Below, one piece after another: positions 53,549 through 64,000 of a DNA stretch of 64,000 bases. The notes below the pieces were generated by a model, which saw only the letters and a list, made by a program, of their open reading frames with translations, was not told where the DNA came from and did not search any database. Positions within the stretch are counted from its first letter, which is position 1; each line of letters starts with the position of its first letter. This DNA is from Paramecium octaurelia (lineage: Eukaryota > Ciliophora > Oligohymenophorea > Peniculida > Parameciidae). The translations under genes and the position numbers were made by a program. The stretch is from contig CAJJDP010000007.1 in the NCBI GenBank assembly GCA_905182995.1, positions 372,049-436,048 on the forward strand, given 5' to 3'.

Positions 53549-54170
53549 TAAGTTTGGCTATAAATTTTAAAAAACCATCTTTGTTTTAGTTACCTAATGA
53601 ATTTGAGATCAGAGATATAATCGAGAAATATGCATCTATTAAAAGGCTAATATGATAACATCAATTATTTTAATGATTATAGAAACTGAGACATTAATTA
53701 AAAATAGACTTGGTTTTAGAATAAAGTCTAATATTCTTTTTACTTTCTTTTCTATTGGAATAACTTTTAAATATTGCTACTTTTCAATTACTATAATGTA
53801 GATAATCAAAATATTTTTTGGTCCATATTAGTACTTCTTTTATTTAAGTAGCTATACTCTCACTTCTAAAGATATAGAATATTTTTTAATTATTTGAAAT
53901 GAATTTTTTTTTTTAAATTTGATTCATTATTTTTTTTGAATCAAATTTTAAAATAGAATTAAATAATATTCATCCAAAGATCTGCACTTAATTCATAAAA
54001 GTCTAGATTCATTTATAACAATTGCAAACTAGTTTTATAAAATCATTCTTTGATCTTAGCATATCGTTAATATTAATTAAAGAAGAATTCCTTATTTTTT
54101 TTTGTTTTTTATTTTCTCCTAATTTTATAAGCTTTTCAATTAAAAAATATGAATTCGCATTTATTGTAAT
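53549..54170. other. Intergenic, very AT-rich, with a hairpin
   Basis: Dominated by A/T runs. The one ordered feature is the inverted repeat listed at 53915-53948. No gene supported. Confidence 0.5.
53915..53948. repeat. Perfect 12-bp inverted repeat
   Basis: Left arm AAATTTGATTCA (53915-53926) and right arm TGAATCAAATTT (53937-53948) are exact complements with a 10-base T-rich loop. It lies between the IQ-motif gene and the convergent large gene. It could fold as a hairpin in either transcript, or be a protein-binding palindrome. It may also be chance in such AT-rich DNA, although the GATTCA core is not simple sequence. Confidence 0.55.
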
Positions 54171-54671
54171 AATGGGTAGATTTTGAGATTAAGATCGGTA
54201 TATCTATTACAAAATAGAATATTCAATAAATTTCTAAATGAGTTGTCGAATAAAACAATGATTTAGGATTTTCAAATTAAAATACAATAAGAACAATATT
54301 ATTACAAGTAAGTGCCAGGAATATTAATGAATGGATCAAGATAAAAAATTTAATAAGTAAAATTGATCTTTTTTTGATAGTTAAAAAAATAATAAATTCT
54401 AGAGCCTATTAAATACAAATAATATAGTAACTTTGGTTCTAATAGGACTTGCCATGATAATTCATGATAAAAAATAAAACTGAAGAGAAATTACTTAATA
54501 GAATATTAATTTGAGAAGTTAATAGAATTCTTAAATAATTTAATATCTATAGAGGAGTGTTTTATAATTATTGGAAAAACCTTGAATGCTAATTTCAGCA
54601 TTGTATAAACAACAATGAAACATTCTTAAATGCAAAATTTAGATTAGATTATAAAAAACCAAATTCTATGA
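54171..54671 (+). CDS. Possible small gene, structure unresolved
   Basis: Coding-like pieces: FLNELSNKTMIQDFQIK and VPGILMNGSRQKIQQ near 54230-54350, and RILKQFNIYRGVFYNYWKNL near 54520-54580, with candidate introns such as a 24-nt GTAAAA...GATAG. No clear start and the pieces are not fully joined. Not recognised. It would converge on and overlap the end of the large minus-strand gene. Confidence 0.25.
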
Positions 54672-57600
54672 TCATTATAGGTGATAAACACTTTCTTTAT
54701 TAGGGCCTACTAATATACATTAGTTGTGTTAAGGAGCAGCATTATTTAATATTTTGCATTGCTTTATTGTAGCAATATGTTCATTTTCTTTTAAAGCATC
54801 ATCACCTGAAAAAACCTTGTATAATTATGAATCAGCCTCTTCAACAATTACTGAAAACTCAAATTTGTTTTTTTCTATGATAACTGTATTTACCTTAGCT
54901 ATGCTAACCTCTTTTTTAGAATTGTATTTAATAGTTTTTAATTAAAATTCTTTTTTTTGATCTTCTAATTCCATTGAATCATTATCTGATTGATTTAAGT
55001 CTCTTAAGATTAAATACTTAATTTCAAGCTGATACTAGTTTTCCTTTTCTTTCTTTACATTACAATAGCTATAAAACACCAACAAGTCACCATTCTCAAA
55101 ACTTGCCACTATGGAAGGAATTTAAATGTTCATATTAAATTAAACTGGTTTTGTTTTTTGTATGGGAGATTCTAAGAACTACAGGGGTTCTTTTTCCCAT
55201 GAATTAGGCTTGTATCTTAGAATGTTTTCCCACTTGATTTTTCGAATCATTTAAATTGAAAATTCATAAATGGTTGTACTTGTGCATAAAACCAAATACG
55301 GACATTTTTTTCCTCCTTCTTTTTAAAATTTGACTTCAAGTCCAATCAAACAAAAGTCTTCTTTGATCGAAGCTATTGTATATATTAAAGTGATGGGGAC
55401 CTTTGTAATTGAGGCTTCTGTTGAATCCTTTACGTCTTGTAAATTTATCCAATCACTAATTTTATATTTTAAAATATACCTTTCATATAAATTTAAGGAA
55501 ATGTGATCTTAATGAATAATTTTTCTAACTATCCAAAGTTGTTCATTATAGAAATCATTCAAAACGACTTCCTCAAAATCCAGATAATCAACTTTATCTT
55601 TTGGATCTTCAAATATAAATTTTCTTGTTTTTGGGTTTGGTTTTTCATGAAAATACAACAAATATAAGTTTTAAACTTAATTATAATTGAATATATATTG
55701 ATTATTTCTGTCCTCCAACCACTAAATAAATAAACTAAATAGTTACATTGATATATAGGCAAGATTCCCTGAGTTTACTTGGTTTTTCTATCTGTTATAT
55801 AATAAATTGATTGGTTTCAACTTCAATATCCATCGTTTTTTTCATCAAGTCATAGGTAAATAAAAATTTATGAACTTGCGATAAAGCCTATTTTGATAGC
55901 ATCTTCAAATTGATACTATCCTCTTGATTTTATATTTATAAATTATCCTAAACCAATTCTTAAACAATCACAAAAAAGACTAATGTATTTTAACTTTATG
56001 AAATTATTTTTCTATTTAGTTGGTTGGATTTAAATAGTTTTTTCTTTTTTTGATAAAACTCAAAGTTCTATTAATTCAATATCAAGCAATTTTCTAATAT
56101 CAAATTTGATGAATTTCCAAAAAGAGACAATCTTTAAATCTAGGATTAAATTGGAGTTGCTAAATATTAGGTTTGTGTTTCAAAGTAAAGCAAGGAATAA
56201 TTATCAATTTTTACAACAATAGGGTTTTCATAACACTTCTATTTACCAGCATTTTCTGTTACTTTCAAAATATTCTAATTGTTTTCATCAATTTCAATTA
56301 TTAAGGAGACTGTTCTCAATTGAAAATCTTCTTCTTGGCAAGATGACTAGTATGAACCTCCTAATAATAAGAATTTATTTTGATTAAGCTCAGTAATTGA
56401 AAAATTTATTAAAGAAATAATATTCTATTTACTAATTTCTTGATTACAGTATTTTTTTGGTTATTCTATTTTATCTAAATCATATTTGTACACCTCTACA
56501 TAGTATTAAAAACCAGTGTAGTTATTTTTTGACATTTTATGTCCACTGGAGGAATTGGTTGAAATTAATACATTAAATTAATATAAATATGAATTTAGCA
56601 ATAAATAGGAACTCTTGAAATTAAGTGTTTTAAACAATGGATATTCTTTTAGATAAATCTACTCTTCAATTTATTTTTCAATCTTTAAATTGTATTAGCA
56701 TTTTTTATACAATAATTTATTTTCTTACACAATACAAAGTATAAAGTAATTTTTATCTACATTATAAGAAATAAAGTGTTCAAATTCTGAAACTTTTATA
56801 GGTTATTTAAACGTAAAATCATAGACTTTGGTTAGAACAATTTGATTTATCAGATTTAAAATTCCAATAACATTAAATTCAAATTCTTAATCTTTACTCT
56901 TTATTTCCTACTCTTATTCTGAAGAGATTTAATAAACTAAAAGTTAATTATCTTATAAATATTCCATTTCAACATCTACCGATTAATATTTATTTTTTCT
57001 AACTTGCAATGCTGAATATTAATGATCAAAAAATTATTTTTCTTTTTAGTTCTATGCAAAATAATAACTATATTCTCTATATTATTAAGGAGACATATCT
57101 TCACATTTATAATATGCTTTATTCTTTCGTTTATATGAAAAATCCAAACATGAATTGGTTATTAAAACATTATATTTTAAGTATTTTTCATAGTTATATG
57201 GGGAATCTTAAGCTAAACAAGGGATAATTATGAGAGAATTTTATGAAATTTTCTCCAATTAGGTAATTAGTTTTTATAAATAGTATGTCTCAAAATCAAT
57301 AGAATCCTAAATTTGTATGAATAAAACAATAATCTTTGGCTTAAACTATCTTATTTTAGTCTTTAAAAAGTATTTATATAGTAAATGAATTTGATTAGTA
57401 ATCTTGTTGGAGACATTTAATTTTGCAAAATATTGATTTTATGTAATTTAATTATTGACACTTGTTTATAATCTAGATTAGGAATATTAATTTTCGATCA
57501 TTAAGGAGAAACTCTAGAAATCTTAAAACTCCTTTTCTTTATTTATAGGCTCAAAATCGAATTCTGAAGTAATACCAACATAACTAACTCTTAAATCTTC

Positions 57601-58233
57601 TTTCTTTTTGTTATCATTTCGAAAATTAAATTCCTTTATTGCTTTATTCAAATAAATAATTATTTTATCTGGGTTTATTAAATTATGTTGCAATAAAATC
57701 TATGAGCATTCTCCCAAATGAAAATTTTCAAATCCAAATTTGAGATATTCTACAAAATTTTTTTCAATTAATTACTCTTACACTTCCTCATCATAACTAC
57801 AGTTAGTTGATACGGATTATGAAATTTATTCTCTAGTCAGTTAAGTGGTAAAAATTCTGGGCTCTTCTGTTGATCTTTTCACATATGTGTATTTTTTACT
57901 ACCAATTTCTTATTATTGAAATTCAATTATATAATCTATTATCCTTTCTTAAATAGATATAGATTTATCATGATTTAAAATTTATTCCCTTTATTCTCTC
58001 TTTAATTCATATTCTTCTACCTCTTCTTTCTTATTTATTTGCTTCTTTTTATACATCAAATTATTTAAATAATAGAATTGCTAAAAATTTTAATTTTCAG
58101 GAAGGCTTGTACTTTTTCTAAAAAAATTCTATGAAAATAAATGTCTATCTTCATAACTCGGAAGTTTATGTTAAATTTCCCTTCCCAACTTGTTTATGTT
58201 AACTACGGAATTAGAATTGGCCAAAGAATTCAT
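54672..58233 (-). CDS. Large unknown protein, about 1,170 residues
   Basis: A frame open for nearly 2.6 kb without TGA, then a 25-nt intron (GTAACT...ATTTAG near 55730-55755) and a second long exon. Only the first 300 residues are clearly helical and charged (KEEVEEYELKREQ). The rest alternates short hydrophobic strands with polar turns (FILCIVQENKLLYKKCQ, NKFLLLGGSYQSSCQEEDF, DLLVFYSYCNV), which suggests beta-propeller-like repeats without a named motif. No signal peptide or membrane helix. Family not recognised. Confidence 0.65.
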
Positions 58234-58647
58234 ATTTTTTAAATAAATAATATTAAAAAAAATTCATTTATCTTGTAACTACAAATTTATTATAATTGGA
58301 TAGTATATGTTATTAGTAAAAAAAATCTATTAGTCTAAATATATAAAGAAATAGAAAAATTTCAATAACGAAGTAGAATTAAAATTTGTTCTTGAATAAA
58401 AATGAAAAAAATATTGGCTTCAATCATGATTCAGATAGTAAGTTTATGTTAATTGAATTTCTTAGTCAGGTTGGTTAAGACTTTGCTAGATTTTCTTGTC
58501 AGAATATTATAATAATTGGGTTACAGATTTTATTAAATTTAACATATTTGATTGAAAAATTAAGTTTGTATGTCTTAAAAGTTAAAAATTGATCAATAAT
58601 TTTTAACAATTGATGATACAATTATTACGTAGTATAATTAAATAAAA
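58234..58647. other. Intergenic, AT-rich
   Basis: About 410 bases between two minus-strand genes. A 49-codon ORF on + at 58402 (MKKILASIMIQIVSLC) resembles a signal peptide but has no further support. Confidence 0.45.
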
Positions 58648-60948
58648 TCAAAAATAATGAGAAAATTAAGCATCATTTCTTGATTCTAAAATTTTACATA
58701 ACAAATCTCTCAAGTTAGCTTTTGTAACAGGTTTTTCTATGGCTCCAAACATTCCTACTCTTTTGTAGACTTCTAATTGCTCAGGCGTTTATCTATTTCC
58801 TGTACAAGCAACTATTTTTAATGATTTATCAATATCTAATAGTCTATTTGCAGTTTCCATTCCATCCATAACAGGCATCTCAATATCTAAAAAGATGATT
58901 TTATATTGGTTAAAATCCTTAATTCTTTGGCGACATTTTTTAATTGCAATTTCACCAGATATAGCAGAATCACAAGTTAAAAATAACTATTCTAATATGT
59001 ATTAAAGGACAATTATGTTAAATTCATTATCATCAACGATTAGAATAGGGGGCTGTTTTTGGGAAGGGTCTGACCAACTGTTGATTTGTTCAATAATCAA
59101 ATTAGATTAAGTTGTGGATTTTCTTTGGTAGGATTTCTCATTATCAGTATTAAAAGGTAATAGGCGATTTGAAGATAATAGGTTGGATGAATTGACTCTC
59201 AGATTATATTTTTTGATATCTTAATTACTTTAAATTTGAATTCCTTGACAATTTTCACATGAGGCTTGTCTGACAGCAACAGCAAAATCTTATGAAGCCT
59301 ACCTTAAACTCTGGGTGTTCAAAAAATGAGATTCAGGTAATTTCTGAATTTCTTAAGCAGCCATTTCAGAAGACTCTGATAGATCCTCATCTGAAGGTTT
59401 TTGATTAAATATTGAAAATGAAAATGTAGATCCATTTCCATATTATGATTAAACAGAGATCCCTTCATTATTAGATGATAATAATTTTGATAATTCATTG
59501 CTGATTAATAATCCTAAACCTATTCCATTAGGATTTACATCCCTATTTGCAAGATCCTCAACTCTTGAAAATTCTTAAAATAAAGATTATAAATTCTCTG
59601 GTTTGATTCCCAAACCTGAATCAGTGACTTAAATAGTAAATGTCGAACTGGTTTTTTGATAATCACAATTGATAACAATTATCTTTTTAGCTTCTGAATA
59701 TTTAATAGCATTACTTAATAAATTCAGAATTACTTACCTGATTCTATTTTTGTCGCTATTAACAAATTAATTAATTTGTGAATTAGTACAATAATTTAGG
59801 ATTATTTTAAGCTCTTTTTTTTCTTTTTGAATATCAAATATTGAGATTGTTTTTTCTATTAACCGTTTTAGATTAAACTTTCGAAATACTAATCTGATTT
59901 TGTTGTTCTATATTTAAGCCGAATCTAAAATATCATTAACCAAATTCAAGAGCAATCTACAAGAATTAAGCGAGGGCTTTAAGTAACGGTTGAATAAGTA
60001 AGTGTCTATTTATTCTCTCAAACAAAGCTACATATTTATAATTGCATTTAATGGTGTTCTCATATCATGAGAAACTTTGCTCAAGGTCTTCATCATTTTT
60101 TTAGTACGTTCATCTGCAATATCAATCTGATTCTAATTTAATTTATTTTTTTTTTATTTTTTGACAACCAGATAAAATAGTTGTTTTTTTTAATTGATCC
60201 AATTACAATATTTATAAACATGATCATTACCCAAATACACCTTCTTCACTATTATTACAGAATCTGTAAAAGTATCAAATTTCTACATTGACCACTCTTT
60301 ATTATTCGTTTTTAGTTGAGAAAGCGCATGTTTAAATTCATAAGTATTTTTATTATTAATGAATTAGGGATATATTCCAACTTTTAGTGGTTCTCTATAA
60401 GTAAGAATATTATCGACATAATGATCCTATGAAATAATCACTTACTCCTTCTGTATTTATGCGAATCTTTCTTCATCATATACTGGATTCAAATTGTTAT
60501 CCAATATTACATAAATATTTGATGTGATTTATTTAATTATATCTTGTGCTTGATTTAAATTATAGGATTGTTTCTTAAAGAGAAAAAGCAATAAAAAGTA
60601 GGAGAGACAATTTCTAATTATTCCGGTTGGCAAATAATCAAGGTTGGCTGATGTTATTGATACTAAATGTATAGCAAATGCTATAGGAATCAATAATTTA
60701 GTTTTGGTCTAGTTTAGTTTGAAAATGCACACAATTTGAATTCCTATATGGACCATCCAATTTTGATACAATAATTAAGAAATAAATAGGATCCATGCTA
60801 ATTTAAATATGTTCAGAGTCATTTTAATTGAGGAATTACTACATAATTATTCAGCAATGAAGAGAATTAGGTGAAATCCAACTGAAGATAATCCCATTAT
60901 CAAATATTTGATTTCATCTGTAAAGTAAAATTACAAGTGTAGTATCAT
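58648..60948 (-). CDS. Hybrid sensor histidine kinase
   Basis: 766 residues, intronless. The N-terminal 150 residues hold three or four hydrophobic segments (LGLSSVGFHLILFIA-like, LLIPIAFAIHLVSIT, NCLSYFLLLFLF). A PAS-sized soluble region comes next (ITSNIYVILDNNLNPVYDE). The HisKA H-box is SKVSHDMRTPLNAI, with the phospho-His near residue 291. The HATPase domain has NRIRQVILNLLSNAIKY (N box), DSGLGIKPENL (G1) and NGIGLGLLISNEL (G2). The receiver domain has ILIVDDNEFN, FLDIEMPVMDG with the phospho-Asp, and a Lys in AIEKPVTK. It should autophosphorylate on His and pass phosphate to its own Asp. The signal sensed is unknown. Confidence 0.93.
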
Positions 60949-61195
60949 ACTGTCGATTGTCAACACTATTTATAATATTTAATCGTCACTTAACATTTAA
61001 TTAAATACTTAATCAATTAATATAGAAATATTAAGGACCTTTATCAATAAATAATATTTTGGTTATAATAAATTTGATCCAATCTAATTTATACGATGAC
61101 TGGAATATTGACCTAAACTTGAATTTTAGAAATTGAGTTTTATTTTAAATTATCATAATTTTTTAAAAAGAAAAAGACTTAATTTTCGCTGCAAA

Positions 61196-62653
<1,458 letters not shown>

Positions 62654-62824
62654 ATCTGCGGGTCTTATTCATTAGTATATATTTTAATATCTATGTTATT
62701 TTTATCATTCGAAATTTGTTTATAAATCTAAATCATTTATAATAAAATAATCGAATTTAGTAAATTTTTTTATATATGAATTATAAACACATTAACACTT
62801 ATCATATCAATACAAGTATTAGAA

Positions 62825-63216
62825 TCATAAGATCTTTTCTAGAGTTTAGTAAAGAAGAGCGAATTGAATCTCTTCTTCCCTGTCTTCTTATTCAAACCAC
62901 GATTACTTAAACTCAATTTCATGTTTTTTTAATAATTGCTAACTCAATCCTTTTGACATTTTTGTACTTCCAGTTGTATCATCATTTTAATTAAAATAGT
63001 TCCCGCAAGCTTTCTGGATTTTATCTCTATTTATTTGCTGAATGTTATTTGTAATACGAAATTTTGTCTAAATCATTACAATAAGTAACTTACTGATGGA
63101 GTTATTGGGTTAAAATTTGTTTAGCTTTTTTCTCTAGTAAATTATCTTGATATTGTTGGCCGAAGTACAGTTTTTCTTTAGATATTAAATTATGAGTGAG
63201 TATTCATAAAGTTCAT
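62825..63216 (-). CDS. Small unknown protein
   Basis: 121 residues from two exons with a clean 26-nt intron (GTAAGT...TTTAG). The N-terminus is basic and Thr/Ser-rich (RKTVLRPTISRQFTREKS); the C-terminus is acidic and helical (KHEIEFKQSWFEQEDREEE). No family recognised. The intron and matching frames support it. Confidence 0.5.
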
Positions 63217-63612
63217 TATAAATATTTATGTTATCTATTTATATGAATTAAATCAATAGCTATAATTTTATATTTCAAAATTATTGGTATTAATAAAATT
63301 ATCATATTAAAATTACATAAATAGCAGTCATGTCTTTTAAGAATTTTGCAATAATCAAAAATACTGAATTAATAATTGGAAATATATTATTATAGAAGAT
63401 ACTCTTAAGCATATATATTTTATATATTCTACAAGTATTTAATCTTAATGATAATGACAAAATGATTTCATATTTAATAATTTTGATTAATTTAAAGTGA
63501 CAGAGGAGAATAAATTAATGAAAGTTATTTGAACAAAATAAATCATCTTTGTGGGGAAAAATACATCTGTCTTATAGATTTGAACTATTCTCTACTTAAT
63601 CTTGCAAAGCCA
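63217..63612. other. Intergenic, AT-rich
   Basis: About 400 bases between two minus-strand genes; no gene, repeat or RNA recognised. Confidence 0.5.
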
Positions 63613-64000
63613 TCATTTTGATTTAAGTATTATTACTAGTTACCCTAATTTTAAATAATCTGGCCATTATTCTATTAAAATGGCTTCTATTAGATTCCTG
63701 GTTATGCAATTTTCGAGAACTTTTATCAATTTAATTCTTACTTCAATCAGTTTATTATCTTAGAATCGAGATTAGGTCTGATTAATGTTAAGTTATTATT
63801 AATTTCGACTATCATTAGGAATCCTTATTCCTTCTTTTTAAAATGCCTATTAATTTAATAAAATGGCAGGCACATTAATTCTTTAAATTTGAACATTTTT
63901 GTTTACCAAGTTCTGTGGTGCAATTTCTGACAATTCTTTTTTTATATTTTCAATTGTTATTCTCTTTTTTGGATCTCTTTATAACATATTGATTAAGAGC
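63613..64000 (-). CDS. C-terminal part of a protein kinase, cut by window end
   Basis: The visible part begins LLINMLQRDPKKRITIENIK, the typical end of a kinase domain (subdomain XI with the invariant Arg). A polar tail of about 100 residues follows (NQQAFQKEGIRIPNDSRN; LIEVRIKLIKVLENCI), ending in TGA at 63613-63615. The catalytic core lies outside the window, so the kinase family cannot be told. The last few residues could change with a short intron. Confidence 0.6.

Noticed and set aside
54754-54945. 63-codon plus-strand ORF
   Set aside because: It overlaps antisense to the last exon of the large minus-strand gene, whose frame is longer and continuous.

Overview
The window reads as macronuclear-type DNA of a ciliate, most likely Paramecium. 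TAA and TAG are read as glutamine throughout and TGA is the only stop. Genes are packed on both strands with gaps often under 50 bases. Introns are about 20-30 nt, nearly always GT...AG and usually GTA...TAG. Base composition is very AT-rich. Histone H4 proves the code directly, because its conserved [12 protein letters not shown] tail needs a TAA read as Gln at 31718-31720. ORFs that use the standard code are mostly broken pieces of the genes listed here. I joined exons by eye, so exon ends and some start codons are provisional.

Layout. 1-9 kb: a CaMKK-like kinase (-), an Aurora-like kinase (+), a PHD-chromo-SNF2 remodeller of CHD3/Mi-2 type (+) and a coiled-coil protein (+). 9-13.4 kb: a kinesin-4/KIF21-like motor ending in WD40 repeats (-). 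13.4-15.4 kb: AT-rich with nothing firm. 15.4-17.7 kb: a small membrane protein, an MPPED-type metallophosphoesterase (-) and a casein kinase 1 (+). 17.7-20.2 kb: AT-rich, with a doubtful, possibly decayed coding region. 20.2-30.4 kb: a tandem cyclic-nucleotide-binding protein (-), an unknown protein (+), SPEF1/CLAMP (+), two low-complexity or coiled-coil proteins (-), a membrane RING-H2 protein (-) and a mitotic-type cyclin (+). 30.4-41.3 kb: ribosomal protein L26, histone H4, succinyl-CoA ligase alpha, two coiled-coil proteins, a nucleoside hydrolase, an unknown Cys-containing protein, a PlsC-type acyltransferase and a YTH-domain m6A reader with a Gln/Tyr-rich tail. 41.4-53.5 kb: an unknown 675-residue protein, a giant ankyrin-WGR-PARP protein of about 2,300 residues, a putatively myristoylated 123-residue protein and an IQ-motif protein. 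54.7-64 kb: a large unknown protein (-), a hybrid histidine kinase (-), an atypical MAP kinase with a TGH activation motif (+), a small unknown gene (-) and the C-terminal part of another kinase cut by the window edge.

The genes do not form one pathway. They are a typical mixture of ciliate signalling (six kinases, a CNB protein, cyclin), cilium and cytoskeleton (kinesin, SPEF1, coiled coils), chromatin and RNA (CHD, H4, YTH, PARP) and housekeeping genes. I saw no transposon, virus-like element, CRISPR array, rRNA or tRNA. The observations most worth checking are the ankyrin-WGR-PARP fusion, the YTH reader with a Gln/Tyr tail, the TGH MAP kinase, the motor-WD40 kinesin, the ATGA stop/start overlap at 37322, a set of introns ending in AAG and a possible 15-nt intron.
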